Assembly (NCBI RefSeq): GCF_001659605.2
Contig: NC_035174.2
Location: 24,006,027-24,070,026, forward strand
Length of the DNA stretch: 64,000 bases
Reading direction: 5' to 3'
From: Manihot esculenta
Lineage: Eukaryota; Streptophyta; Magnoliopsida; Malpighiales; Euphorbiaceae
Part shown: positions 1 to 11,560 of the stretch, in pieces
Layout of the letters: each line of letters opens with the position of its first letter
Numbering within the stretch: position 1 is the stretch's first letter
The notes under the pieces: model-generated
The model's database searches: none
What the model saw: the letters and a program-made list of their open reading frames with translations, nothing else
Told to the model about the DNA's origin: nothing
Translations under genes and position numbers: made by a program

Positions 1-1131
1 GGTCCTTGAATAATTAGGGGAGTCACAAGCAATTCTTTAATTAAATTGAATGCCTTTTTGCAATCTGCATCAAAATCAAATGTTACATCCTGTTGGAGCA
101 ATCTGCATAATGGCAAAGTGATTTTTGAGAAATCCTTGATGAATCTTCTATAGAATCCTGCATGGCCAAGGAATGATCGAATGTCTTTAACGTTTGTGGG
201 GTAAGGCAGATTTTTTATGGTATCCACCTTAGCTTTGTCCACTTCAATACCCTTAGCTGAAACAACATGACCTAAGACCATAACTTGATTAACCATAAAA
301 TGACATTTTTCATAATTAAGCACAAGGTTAGTCTCAATGCATCTTTGCAAGATCCTTTCTAAATTGGTAAGGCATTCATCAAAGGAATTTCCATGAACTG
401 TGAAGTCATCCATAAATACCTCAATTGTCTTACCCATATAGTCAGAAAATATGCTCATCATGCACAGCTGAAAGGTGGCAGGTGCATTGCATAGTCCAAA
501 GGGCATTCTCCTAAAGGCGAAAGTGCCAAAAGGGCAAGTGAAGGTAGTCTTTTCTTGATCTTCTGGAGCAACTGGAATCTGGTAGAACCCTGAATAACCA
601 TCAAGACAACAATAGTGAGATTTACCTGCAAGCCTTTCCAGCATCTGATCAATGAAGGGAAGTGGGAAATGGTCCTTCCTTGTTGCAGCGTTGAGCTTTC
701 TATAGTCCATGCATGCTCTCCATCCATTTTGAACTCTTGTGGGAACAAGTTCTCCTTCAGTATTTGGAACAATGATAATTCCAGTTTTCTTTGGAACTAC
801 ATGTACAGGGCTCACCCATTTGCTATCAGAGATTGGGTATATGATGCCTGCATCAAGGACTTTGACTATCTCTTTTTTCACTACTTCCATCATAGGTGGA
901 TTCAATCTTCTTTGAGCATCTCTGACTGGCTTGCATTCCTCCTCCATGTGAATTCTATGCATGCAGGTGGAGGGAGAGATACCTTTGATGTCATCAATGG
1001 TCCATCCTATGGCTTTTTTGTGTTTCTGTAGTACCTTCAAGAGGCTTGCTTCTTCTTGTTGGCTCAATTCATTGGACACTATTACTGGAAGTGTCTTGTT
1101 TGCTCCCAAGTACATGTATTTCAGATGGTCT
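1..1131 (-). CDS. AthA reverse transcriptase, partial, open to the window edge
   Basis: Read on the minus strand from 1131 to 1 this is one open frame of about 377 codons with no stop. It covers the region before the fingers, the palm and the start of the RT-to-RNase H connection. Recognisable segments are a conserved CMDYRKLN block near 700, the [11 protein letters not shown] block near 490, and the catalytic FMDD near 405-419, which is the usual Athila form of YxDD. The order and sequence match the RT of AthD (42660-43780). The frame starts where solo LTR S1 cuts the element, and RNase H and anything beyond it lie outside the window. It would copy element RNA to DNA inside gag particles. 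The domain looks intact, but upstream lesions make the element non-functional. Confidence 0.88.
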
Positions 1132-1383
1132 ATGTAATACCCGGCTAGAGTCCGGCATTGGAATTCCTGTCGTCCGATGGAATCCAGGATGTCGAAAGTC
1201 TCTAGAAGGGTAAGATTTTCGTTTTTCTAAAGTAATATAGTATGTTTTAATGAAATGAGTTTGTGAAAGAAAAGAACCAAGGCAGAAAAGACAGGTTCGA
1301 CCGCCGAAGGTGACATTCGGCCGCCGAACATGCATGGCTTTCAGTTTCTCGTGTGGCCGCCGAAGGTGGTCTGGCCAGCCACC

Positions 1384-1392
1384 TATAAAAGG
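1384..1392 (+). promoter_or_regulatory. TATA box in solo LTR S1
   Basis: TATAAAAGG lies about 250 bp into the LTR, just after a CCAGCCACC word. The same word and spacing recur in S2 and in both TekA LTRs, so this is the likely Pol II core promoter of this LTR type. Transcription would run rightward. Confidence 0.55.
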
Positions 1393-3101
1393 CCCTCAGT
1401 CAGTTGAAAGGATAAGCTTTGCCGCTTTCTTTCACTTTCTGAGGTGAGACTCTATCTTCCTGACGTTTTCTTCCTGTGTTCATTAAATCTTGCAACGATT
1501 TGATTAATTTTGATGTTATTTTGAAGGTTTTGAGCTATAAACTTGAATTGTGAAGTTTGGAGAGTTTAAAGAAGAGTTGCTCCAAAACTCCACGTTAGGA
1601 TCGTTCATATTCTTGGTTTCAAGAGGTACGTGAAGATCCAGAACTTGTTTTTATGATTTATGAAGGTTTTATGAGGTTTTGAGAGAGAGTTGCATGAATA
1701 GGGTAAAAAGAGAGTTTTTGATGATTTTGTGAGAAGAGCTTGTTTATGTGTTATGCTTTGCTGTTTGTTGGGGGTTTTAGGTAGTTTTTGACCCCTTTGA
1801 GCATATACTTGGGTGTATGCATATTGAGGAATTGAGGTGGTTGAGTTTGAGGAAGATTGGTGTATTTTGGCGAGAGGCAGAGCAAGTTTCTGCCTTGCTG
1901 ATGAACTTAGGTTCGACAGCCGAAGGAACATTCGGCCGCCGAACCCATGAGGAGGTGGCTTCGGCTGCCCCAGCTTGCCCTCGAGCTTTTTGACTTTCGG
2001 CTCTAGAGGGGAGTTTCGGCCGCCGAAGGGTAGAGACTTTCGTCTCTAGAGTGCCTTTCAGCCCCTGAAACTTGCCCCCGAAAGGGTTCAGCTGCCAAAA
2101 GTAGAGATTCGGCCGCCAAAGGTGCTTCAGTTTCGGCTCTGGAGAGGACTTTCGACTGCCGAACCTGCCGCCGAAAGTGTCCTGTCTAGCCTTCCTTTGC
2201 ATGCTTTGCATGGATGTTTGAGTGAGTTTAAGGGGATTCTTAGGGAGGTTAAGAGAGTTGTGCATAAGCTAGTTTGGTCCCGCATTTGAGTCCATCTGTG
2301 TAGGCACAGACCAGAGGAACCAAAGAGAGTAGCAGTGAGTACTGCTCCAGAGGTTACAGCGCCTGTAGAGTCAGTCTAGATAGCCAGAGGTGAGTGAAAC
2401 TAAACTTCATTCTTTTAATTGAAAAATGAAATGCTTTTAGCATAATTCATGCATCATGAGTATGCAGTAGGTTGTTTGCATTAGAATCCACGAATATGTT
2501 GCATTGCATAGTTATTTGTTGATGTTGGTGAATACTGAATGATCCAATAGTCTCTGAGAGAAGTCCAGGAGCCTTTGACTACGCCCTGGTAGGTATAGAA
2601 AAGTCCAGGAGCCTTTGACTACGCCCTGGCAATGGTAAGTACACAGGTGTTATATACACGTATACATATATGACAGGAAGACCAGGTGCTCGATTCTACG
2701 CCCTGGCACGATAGAGCTACCGGGACTATGTGGTGACAGGTTTACCCTTGATGTGAATTGTCTGTGATATGATGCATTCCATAAGATCATGTGTTAATGA
2801 CTTGTTTTACTGTTCCACTCACTGGGCTATAGAGCTCATCCCACTCCCTTAACCCCAGTCTTGCAGGTTCAGTGTACAGTGTACAGGGAAAGTCCAGCAG
2901 AGTACAGGAAGAGAGAAGAGTTTTGTAATAGAATATTGTGGACATGGAATATTAAAGAGATGTAATCGTTGTGTATAAAGTTAGAATTGTGCTTGACTTA
3001 GTTACTTTTGTGTTGTAAAGCTTTTGTCTACATGGTCTGTTTGTATAACTCTTTTACAGAGTATGTGAAAAACCAGGCTTAACAGGTATGAATTAACCCA
3101 T

Positions 3102-3117
3102 CTAGAGCAAGCTCTAG
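3102..3117. repeat. Inverted repeat near the LTR 3' end
   Basis: CTAGAGC AA GCTCTAG is a 7-bp perfect inverted repeat with a 2-base loop. It recurs in S2 and in the TekB, TekC and TekD LTRs, next to a GTACAGA-type microsatellite, inside the transcribed part of the LTR. Confidence 0.6.
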
Positions 3118-3319
3118 TCAGGGGTACAGAGTACAGAGATAGTGCATGCACAGGTTAAGTCTTGGTCCAGAGAAAAGTTTTTATTTTCACAGAAAATGTA
3201 TGACCATGTATGCGATTGTACAGGTACTCAGAGAGTATAGCAGGCTTGCTACGGGTTCTGGCGGCCTTAAGCCGATCTGAATCCTAGCGCCGGTGACGGT
3301 CCATTTTGGGGTCGTTACA

Positions 3320-4386
3320 GTCTGGAAAAGGCTTCAGATCAGAAGGTGGTTGCAGAGGTGGATTAGAAGAGCTTGCTTGCGATGGGGGCTGCTGGGCGAG
3401 GTTCGGCGGCCGAAACGGTTCTAACTTCGACGGCCGAATTCCTTCAGTTTGCGGAATGAGCTATGGCGATGGATTCGGCTTTCGCAAGTCAGTGGGGTTC
3501 GCGACCGAATGATGTTCGACGGCCAAAGTTCGTCTTCTTTCTGCGCAATGTTTTGCTCAAGCGGTGCGATAGAAGGCAGTGTCTGAAGGGCAGTGGGGTT
3601 TGGCGGCCGAAGGTGGGCTATGTTCGGCGGCCGGATATCTTCTGTCTGCGCAACCTCTATCTGCTGAATGCTGCAGATTGTTTCCTTTAGTTTTTGGGTT
3701 TCAATCATGCAAAGATCATCATCTAAAATGCAATCTTGATTTTCATTAAACACATCTTGGCTCAAACAATCAATAATATCAAGACCATAAACTGGGGACA
3801 TATCATGTGGATATTTCATGGCATCATAGACATTGTACTTAATGACTTCCCCTTCAAATTCCATGGTAAGAGTACTGTCATGCACATCGATTTTATTTCT
3901 GGCAGTACTTAAGAAAGGACGTCCAAGAAGAATATCAGAACTAGTATTGCAACTATATTCCTTAGTATCAATCACATAAAAATCAGCAGGAAAGATAAGT
4001 TCATCTACTTAGACTAAGACGTCTTATAGAACACCTATGGGGTATACCACAGATCTATCAGCCAATTGTATCACAACTCTTGTTTCTTTGAGTGCACATG
4101 CATTGAGAGATTTATAGATGGAGAGAGGCATGACATTAATGGATGCACCAAGATCACACATGGCTTTCTTGATACGAACATTCCCAATTTTACAAGAGAT
4201 AGCAAACATACCTTTGTCCTTGCATTTGGTAGGGAGTTCTCTTTTAATAACAGCAGTGACTACCTCACCTACACTTACTTTTTCTCTTTCAGCAAGCTTT
4301 CTTCTATTGGTGCAAAGCTCCTTCAAAAATTTTGCATACCTAGGAATTTGCTTGACAGCATCTAGCAGTGGTATGTTGATTTCCAC
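3320..4386 (-). pseudogene. AthA aspartic protease and protease-RT linker, broken
   Basis: Minus-strand frames hold a retropepsin-like domain with the active-site word DLGAS (bases 4141-4155) and the downstream ILLGRPFLSTAR block. Two in-frame stops near 4024 and 4012 split the domain. The 3' part (3975-3421) continues into a linker that matches the AthD linker and contains several copies of the CGGCCG palindrome, encoding words such as RPPN. The protease would release gag and pol products. It cannot be made as one chain from this copy. Confidence 0.82.
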
Positions 4387-4619
4387 TTTTCTGAAAGTCT
4401 CAAGGATCTCCTTTTCCTCTTTTTCTTTTTGTGTTCTTTCAAATCTTTTTGCAAAAGGAGGTGGAATGCGAAAGTTCTCCTTTGGATCAGCCTTGGGTGC
4501 AGGAGGTGGTTCAGATTGAGATGGAGAGGCTTCAGGTGGCCTTGGTTCTTGCGCAGGGGGTGTCTTTGGTTCAACTTCCTTCTCTTGCTCATGATTAGCA
4601 TCTTGAAGCTCTTTGCCAC

Positions 4620-6064
4620 TTCTTAAAGTGATGGCATTAACATTTTATCTAGGGTTAGTTTCAGTTTGAGAATGGAGCTTACCTTGGGATTCAGATCTGC
4701 CGATGGATGCAGCCAGTTGGCCTATCTCTTGTCGCATGCCTTGCATGGTGTTTACCATTATTTCCATCATTGTTTGCATAATCTTTTCAAGGTTCTGATT
4801 TGGATTTGAAGGTGCTGGTTGGGCTTGATTTCTTTGATAATTTTGATAATTCTGATCATTGTTGGCCTTTCCATAGCTAACATTGGGGTGATCTCTCCAA
4901 CCTGGATTATATGTATTGGAATATGGATCATATCTAGGTTGGTTGTTGTACCTCCCAATCGCATTGACTTGTTGATTGTCTTCCTGGAGGGTAGGACATT
5001 GATCAGTGGGGTGTCCTACATATGAGCAGATACCACATGGCCTAGGAGGCTGGGGTGCTTGAATCTGTTGCACAACATCTACCACAATATTTTTCATAAC
5101 AGATGTTAGTTCATACATGGTGGGAAAACTTACCTTATTGGCCCTTCGTAGTTGCCTCTCTTCTCCATACTGCCTAGATGAGGCTGCAAGAGTAGATATC
5201 AATTCTTTCATCTCCCTTGGTCACTTGTCTAGGATAGATCCTCCACAGGCTACATTTATGAGTTTCCTTTCTCATGGAATCAATCCTCCATAGAAGAATT
5301 GTATGAGGGTCTTGTCTGACATATCATGTTGTGGACAACCTGTACATAGTCTTTCAAACCTTTCCCAATAATCGTATAAGTCCTCAGTTGGTCTTTGCCT
5401 TATGCTAGTGATTTTTTCTTATTATGCCAATTGATTTAGATGGTGGGAAGTATTTGTCCAAAAAGGCTTGGACCATATCATCCCAAGAGGTTATAGATCC
5501 AGGTGGCAAATAAAATAACCAATCTTTAGCATGGTCATCTAATGAAAAGGGAAAAGCTCTTGGTTTAACATGATCTACATAGATCCCTTGAGGTCTCATA
5601 GATGAACAAATAATTTTAAATTCTTTTAAGTACTTATGTGGATTTTCATTCTCTCTACCTCTAAACTTAGGAAGAATATGTATCAAACCTGTCTTGAGTT
5701 CAAAGGGAACTGTAAGAGGTGGATAGGTGATGCAAAGTGGAGCATAATCACCTATAGGAGTTGCTAACTCCCTCATGGTTCTTTCTCTTTGTGCTTGTGG
5801 CCTATTTGCTGGATTTTCTTGGACTATCTGGCCTTGGACAGCATGTCCATCATGGGCAGCAGCTGGTGCTTGAGGTTCTGCCATTGGTGTAAGATTCGGT
5901 TGCTGAAGTGCAGGACTTTCGGCGGCCGAATGTTGGGATGGTTTGGCGGCCGAAGGTTGGGTAAAATGTTCTTTAGGCGTAGAGGCTTGCTTTCCTAGCC
6001 TTCTGAGGGTGCGTTCAATTTCTGGATCAAAGGGCAGTGTATCCCTATGCTCAGATCTGGTCAT
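4620..6064 (-). pseudogene. AthA gag, broken
   Basis: Translation starts at the ATG at 6064, giving MTRSEHRD, the same start as in the other Athila copies. An upstream TTG gives a longer frame but is not credible in a plant. The first frame (6064-5405) holds the Athila gag core. A one-base insertion in an A-run near 5415 shifts it out of frame. The second frame (5211-4645) carries a CCHC zinc knuckle (CGICSYVGHPTDQC) near 5000, preceded by a TGA near 5225 and ended by a TAA near 4644. Gag would form the particle and bind element RNA. The CGGCCG palindrome appears in the proline-rich N-terminal linker (5918-5955). Confidence 0.85.
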
Positions 6065-6096
6065 GAAAGAAAAATAAACGAACAAGTAAAATCAAT

Positions 6097-6114
6097 TCCC
6101 CGGCAACGTCGCCA
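6097..6114 (-). promoter_or_regulatory. AthA primer-binding site, tRNA-Asp type
   Basis: On the minus strand this reads TGGCGACGTTGCCGGGGA, one base from the usual Athila tRNA-Asp site. It lies five bases inside the LTR end at 6120, where minus-strand DNA synthesis would be primed. Confidence 0.8.
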
Positions 6115-6119
6115 ATTTT

Positions 6120-7850
6120 TGACAGTGCAGTTGTCGAAGCCGGTCAAAAATAACCTTCTTCGTTATCAACAATTTACAACTGCAGATAGTGGTGAAGGAT
6201 CGAATCCACAGAGAATTGATTACTTATTTATTTGTCTTAATCAAGACCAAGAGAATTAATTGAAAACACAATTGAAAGCAAGCAATTGAAAGCTGAATGA
6301 AAGTAAAATGCAATAAAAGTAAAAAGGGGGGTTTTGAGATTATTTGACTAACAACTATTGAAAGCAATTAAAACAGTAAGTAATCAAAATAAAACAAGAA
6401 ATCAATATGAGAAAAGTCTAGTTGAAGATATGGATCTACTTTGGTTGTTTGGGTTGATCATTGAAACATGGTTATCTTGATTGATTCAATAGGTTGGTTA
6501 TGGGAGTGGAAGACGCTTCTCACCACCATGTCTTTCCTTATGAACAAACTGATTAGGGAACGTCCTCTAACCAATTACTAATCAACAAATTGCCAAGCAA
6601 AGTCCTTGGGCCATAGGCATCAAAATAATTGCCAATTGCATGAAGAACAAGAAAGATCCAAAACCTAGCTACTCAAACGCATGAGATGTTGCTAGATCAT
6701 ACAATTTCTTGGGTTTTTACACCAAGTGTTCTATGGACAGAATATTTCCAGCAATTACGGACTAACAAATATCGTAATCCAACAATTAATTAACTTTGCA
6801 ATCAATAATCAAGTGGCCAATTTGATCAAAACAACAAAGCAATCTTGGAATCAAAGCACAATTGCATGAATATTGAATAAACCAAAATCAAACACTTTAT
6901 GTTCAGATCTCACAACCTTTTAAACAACCTTAGTTTCAACCAAACTTCAAATAGAAAGAAGGGTTTCTTGGAGAAGATGAAGAACTAAGGGAAGAAGAGC
7001 CTTGGACGATTTCTTAGAGAAGTGGTGGAACCAAATCTGCCTTTCTTGTCTTCTTGAAACCTTTAAATAGATCTTGAGAGGCTCCTTAGGGTTTGGTGGC
7101 AGTCCATGAGTCTTTTAGAGGCTGTCCAAAGTGCCCTTGGTCCCATATGTGCCTTCTTTGTGCATGGGTGAAGGCAAAAACGAGATGCATATGATGGGGG
7201 GCAATTGGGGGCTCTTTGGTCTTTTTAATTGCTACCCAAGGTCTTCAAGATGTTGCCTAAAGAGTTAAGAGGCTGCCCATGCACTAATAAGAAAGGTGGA
7301 GCCTCCTTTTGAATTTTGAATGTGTATGATACTAAGTGGGAAACATGTGATCTTTGGATTTGGCTTCCTTAATAAGCTTGATCTTGAAATCCAATATTTG
7401 AATGTGAATCTTGAAGATTTGGATCTCAAAATACTTCCCTTGTTTGGCTCCTCAAATATGGCAACTTGGGATATGGCTTCTTGAAAAAGGAAAGTGTGCA
7501 TTGGGAGGCATTTTTCGGCTGCCTAAAATGAGTTTCGGAGGCTGGACTTTCAGCTCTGGACGCAGGGTTCGGCGGCCGAAAGTGCCACCGAAGGTGGTCG
7601 ACTTTCGTCTCTGGAGTCCTCTTTCGGCCGCCGAAAGTGCCGCCAAAGGTGACTGGTTTTTGGCTTCCGAAAGTGCTTCCGAAGGTTGCTAAATTTGGGT
7701 ACTTTTTAGCCTTTTTAAGAGCATTTTCTCCAATTTGTTTCTTCACACCTAATATTTGCAAATCATGATTAAAACCACAAAATTAGGTAGAATAGGTGCA
7801 AATAAAGATCAATAAGATCATGAAAATATGGACTAAAATATGCTCTATTA
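6120..7850 (-). mobile_element. AthA 5' LTR
   Basis: The 1731-bp LTR is homologous along its length to the AthC LTRs. Its inner end (TGTCA on the minus strand) is next to the primer site. Its outer end reads TAATAGAGCA instead of TGATAGAGCA, so the terminal TG has mutated to TA. A TATA-like CTATTTAAAG lies at 7061-7070 on the minus strand. The CG-rich palindrome cluster is at about 7505-7690. Confidence 0.88.
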
Positions 7851-8306
7851 AGGCCATTCTCAATTTCTTCAGATTTTAGAGACTGATGCATGGGAGGACT
7901 AGTGTCTATCTGAGAGGGATGTCTGGCTGAACTGGTTTTAGTTTTCTCCTTCTATGCAAGGCCTGTCTGCGTGGGATAACTGGAAGAGCCGACTTGCGAT
8001 CCAGACTGAAGTGGTGCCTCGGTTTCCTGCGATCCAAGCTGAAGAGTGGCTTTCAATTCATGTTCTCCTTACGTTCGGATGCAGTTCATTTGTTGAATGT
8101 TGCAGACTGTTTCTTTCAGTTCTGGCCCTTTCCGGCTTTCTTCATCTTTTCGATTAGTCTCCCTGCAAAGATCATTGTTCAATATATCCTCTTAGTTCTC
8201 ATAAAAAATTTCCTGACTCAAGCAATCAATAATATCAAGACCATAAACAGGGGACATATCATGGGGATATTTTATAGAATCGTAAACATTAAACTTAATC
8301 ACTTCC
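7851..8306 (-). pseudogene. AthB protease C-terminal region and RT linker, fragment
   Basis: Read on the minus strand from 8306, this continues the AthB protease frame into the acidic linker (the GLDIIDCLSQ segment near 8235) found in AthA and AthD. At least three in-frame stops are present. The piece ends at 7851 against the AthA LTR. No catalytic motif remains here. Confidence 0.75.
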
Positions 8307-8570
8307 TGTAATACCCGGCTAGACTCCGGTATCGGAATTCCTACCGTCCGGTGGAATCTCGAATGTCAGAAACCTCTAGAAGGGCAAAATCATGTTTTTA
8401 TAAAATATTTTCATGTATTTTATGGTTTTAAGTAAGAAAGAAATTGAGTTTTGAATGAAAATGACCATTGAGGAAAATCCAGGTTCGCCGCCGAACCTCA
8501 TGTTCGGCCGCCGAACATGGTAGAGTTTCGGAGTCACCTTTGGCTTCCGAAGGTGGTTTGGCTAGCCACC

Positions 8571-8579
8571 TATAAAAGG
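8571..8579 (+). promoter_or_regulatory. TATA box in TekA 5' LTR
   Basis: TATAAAAGG after the conserved GCCACC word, about 265 bp into the LTR. The TekA 3' LTR has the same box at 12903-12911. Confidence 0.55.
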
Positions 8580-9755
8580 CTCCATGGCCGAAAATGGGCG
8601 AGTTTTCTCCCCTATTTTCGGTCCACGGTGAGTCCTTGCCCTCCCATGGTTGGTTTTGATGATTTTACTCAAATCTTTCAAGTTTTAACAAGTGTTAACT
8701 TGGTTTTGATGATTTTTAAAGCTAAGATCAAGTTTTGGAGCTTGGAGACCCAAGGAGCTAGATTTCTCCCATCTCCAAGTTAGGATCGTCTCTCCTCTAG
8801 ATCTTCAAGAGGTAAACTTAGATCCTACCTTTCTTATATATTTTAAACAAGTTTTGAGGGGTTATGGGGTAGAAAATGCATGTTTAGGTTAGTTAATTTT
8901 TGTTAAGGTAAATGTTGAGTTTATGGATAATGTGTGTTGTATGAGTTGCTATATGTGTTTGTGTTGGGGTTTAGGTTAGTTTAAGACCCCTATATGCTTA
9001 TTTGCTTGGGTTTACATGTTGTAGAATAGCTAAATGCATGTTTGAATGGCTTGGGAGGCAAATTGTGCATGAGGAGGCTGAGTTCTGCCACCTTGGGAGA
9101 ACTCAGGTTCGGCAGCCGAAGGACTTTCGGCTGCCGAACCTGCCTGTGGAGGCAAGCCTTTGGCTGCCGAACCCTGCCCCCGAAAGTTGGACTTTCGGCT
9201 CTGGAGGGGAGTTTCGGCCGCAGAAGGTGCCGCCAAATATGCATGAGTTTCGTCTCTGGAAGGGACTTTCGGCCGCCGAAGGTGCCACCGACAGTGGCTG
9301 AGTTTCGGCTCTGGAGGGACTTTCGGCCGCCGAACCTGCCGCCGAAAGTGCCCTGTTCAGCCTTCCTTTGCATGTTTTCTATGATTGTTTTAAGGTGTTT
9401 TAGGGGGCTTTTGGAGAGTTGTTTAGAGTCATGTTCATGTATGTTTGGTCCCTCATTTGAGTCCACCTATGTAGGTTCGGACCCGAGGAACCGAGGACCC
9501 CAGCAGTGAGATAGCTGCTTCAGTGTCTTTTCAGAGCTAGCCTGAGGTGAGTAGAATGACTCTTTATATTGCAAAGTAAATAAATAAATTTTGAGCATGT
9601 TCATGCATCACGAATGCCATGAGATATATTAGGTTGGTTGCATTAGAATTCACGAATATGTTGCATTGCATAATATGATGATGGTGTGGGTGGATATTGG
9701 ATGATCCTTTAGTTCTCGATATGACATGATGTGATATGATATGGTATGATATGGA

Positions 9756-9903
9756 AGTCCAAGTCGAGGCCCATTCTACGCCCCTGGCACTATGTTAAGA
9801 GAAAGACCAGGTCGAGGCCCATTCTACGCCCCTGGCATTATTGGAAAGTCATGTTATGATAAGTTAAGAGAAAGACCAAGACGAGGCCCATTCTACACCC
9901 CTG
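9756..9903 (+). repeat. LTR minisatellite, TekA type
   Basis: Three units each carry GAGGCCCATTCTAC between CCAGG (or CCAAG) and CCTGG. They are separated by AT-rich spacers with GATATG-like repeats. The other LTR of this element has the same three units at about 34507-34660, where two units keep CCAGG that is CCAAG or altered here. Confidence 0.7.
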
Positions 9904-10305
9904 GCATTATGGGATATGTAGAGGACTATGGGTGACAAGTTCATTCTTGATGTGATTTGTTTGTGATGTGATGCATTTCATGAAAGCATATGTTTTAAAT
10001 TATTGTGTTCTATTCTGCTCACTGGGCTCTAGTAGCTCACCCCATTCCCTTAACCCCCAGGTTTGCAGGTACGGGATAAACCAAGAAGTCAGCAAGAGTA
10101 AAGAAGTCATATTTTATGTAATAGCTAGATGTGGACATGAAAACAATGTAATGTGAAGTATGGTACAGTAATGTAATGTAATGATGTTTATTGAGGTTTA
10201 GAGTTGTGCTTGACCCTAGTATGTTGGTTAATCCCTTTTGCACATGATCTATAAAATGTTTTACTGATGTTTTATGTAAACTAAGCTTATTGTACGATAT
10301 GTTAC

Positions 10306-11271
10306 TGATAGAGCATATTTTAGTCCATATTTTCATGATCTTATTGATGTTTATTTGCACCTATTCTACCTAATTTTGTGGTTTTAATCATGTTTTGCAA
10401 ATATTAGGTGTGAAGAAACAAATTGGAGAAAATGCTCTTAAAAATGCCAAAAAGTGCCCAAATTCAGCAACCTTTGGAAGCACTTTCGGAAGCCAAAATC
10501 CAGTCACCTTCGGCGGCACTTTCGGCGGCCGAAAGAGGACTCCAGAGACGAAAGTCGACCACCTTTGGCGGCACCTTCGGCCGCCGAACCTTGCGTCTAG
10601 TGTCGAAAGTCCAGCCTCCGAAACTCATTTTAGGCAGCCGAATCTCCCTCCTAATGCACACTTTCCTTATTCAAGAAGCCATATCCCAAGTTGCCATATT
10701 TGAGGAGCCAAACAAGGGATGTATTTTGAGATCCAAATCTTCAAGATTCACATTCAAATATTGGATTTCAAGATCAAGCTTATTAAGGAAGCCAAATCCA
10801 AAGATCACATGTTTCCCACTTAGTATCATGCACATTCAAAATTCAAAAGGAGGCTCCACCTTCCTTATTAGTGCATGGGCAGCCTCTTAACTCTTTAGGC
10901 AACATCTTGAAGACCTTGGGCAGCAATTAAAAAGACCAAAGGGCCCCCACTTGCCCCCCATCACATGCATCTCGTTTTTGGCTTCACCCATGCACAAAGA
11001 AGGAACATATGGGACCAAGGGCACTTTGGACAGCCTCTAAAAGACTCATGGACTGCCACCAAACCCTAAGGAGCCTCTCAAGATCTATTCAAAGGCTTCA
11101 AGAAGACTAGGAAGGCAGATTTGGTTCCACCACTTCTCCAAGAAATCGGCAAGGCTCCAAGGCCTCTCTCACCCACTTAGTTCTTCATCTTTTCTTCTTC
11201 TTTTCTTTTATTTTCTGTTTTGGTTCAGCCATGAGTGGCTAAAACCCTTCTCTCTAGTTGAAGTTTGGTTC
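10306..11271 (+). mobile_element. AthE: truncated Athila LTR
   Basis: It starts TGATAGAGCA and follows the AthC LTR for about 966 bp, including the CG-rich palindrome block at 10495-10640. It stops abruptly in the word TTTGGTT, where inverted Tekay LTR sequence begins. The preceding GTTAC (10301-10305) is a candidate target duplication whose partner is lost. The right edge is accurate to only a few bases. Confidence 0.82.
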
Positions 11272-11560
11272 AACCGACTGAGGGCCTTTTATAGGTGGCT
11301 GGCCAGACCACCTTCGGCGGCCTATCGTGAAACCGAAAGCCATGCATGTTCGGCGGCCGAATGTCACCTTCGGCGGCCGAACTTGGCTTTTCTGCCTTGG
11401 TTCTTTTCTTTCAAAAACTTAGTTCCAGTTAACTTGAAAACCTGAAAACATACTTCATGACTTTAAAAAAACATAAATCCTACCCGTCTAGAGAATTCCA
11501 ACATCCTGGATTCCACCGGACGACAGGAATTCCGATGCCGGACTCTCGCCGGGTATTACA
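11272..11560 (-). mobile_element. TekF: inverted, truncated Tekay LTR end
   Basis: On the minus strand it starts TGTAATACCCGG at 11560 and runs through the palindromes and the TATAAAAGG word (minus strand, near 11290) found at the start of S1 and S2. It then ends in the AthE junction. It is the first 289 bp or so of an LTR whose remainder has been deleted. Its outer end abuts TekA integrase codons exactly, as expected of an insertion into the integrase gene. Confidence 0.8.

Larger units (their letters stand above)
1133..3319 (+). mobile_element. S1: solo LTR of a Tekay-type chromovirus
   Basis: The 2187-bp block starts TGTAATACCCGG and ends GGGGTCGTTACA, the same termini as the LTRs of complete Tekay copies here. 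No internal sequence is attached. Flanks are GTCTA on the left and GTCTG on the right, a 5-bp target duplication with one change, and joining the flanks restores the RT upstream region of AthA as seen in AthD. It therefore arose by LTR-LTR recombination after insertion. It contains a TATA box, a CG-rich palindrome cluster at about 1300-2175, and three CCAGG...CCTGG units at about 2564-2706. Confidence 0.93.
1..7850 (-). mobile_element. AthA: Athila-type Ty3/Gypsy element, left part outside the window
   Basis: Minus-strand element read right to left: LTR (7850-6120), tRNA-Asp-like primer site, gag from 6064, protease near 4150, and reverse transcriptase running off the window at base 1. Solo LTR S1 interrupts it at 1133-3319. 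Gag and protease carry a frameshift and several stops, so the copy is dead, although the visible reverse transcriptase frame is still open. The outer LTR end at 7850 abuts protease-to-RT linker sequence of AthB, so AthA probably inserted into AthB. The second target duplication would lie outside the window, so this step is inferred rather than shown. Confidence 0.88.
8307..10305 (+). mobile_element. TekA 5' LTR, 3' end missing
   Basis: It matches the reassembled 3' LTR (12639-13280, 28894-29281, 34143-35296) up to the word GATATGTTAC. There AthE interrupts it, and the last 240 or so bases are not found again on this side. It carries a TATA box (8571-8579), a dense palindrome cluster (about 9100-9360), and three CCAGG...CCTGG-type units of a longer kind at about 9756-9903. 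Confidence 0.87.

Noticed and set aside
458..772. 104-residue minus-strand frame over AthA RT
   Set aside because: Out-of-frame reading of the RT gene; the true RT frame is open over the same bases.
615..1031. 138-residue plus-strand frame over AthA
   Set aside because: Antisense shadow of the reverse transcriptase frame on the minus strand.
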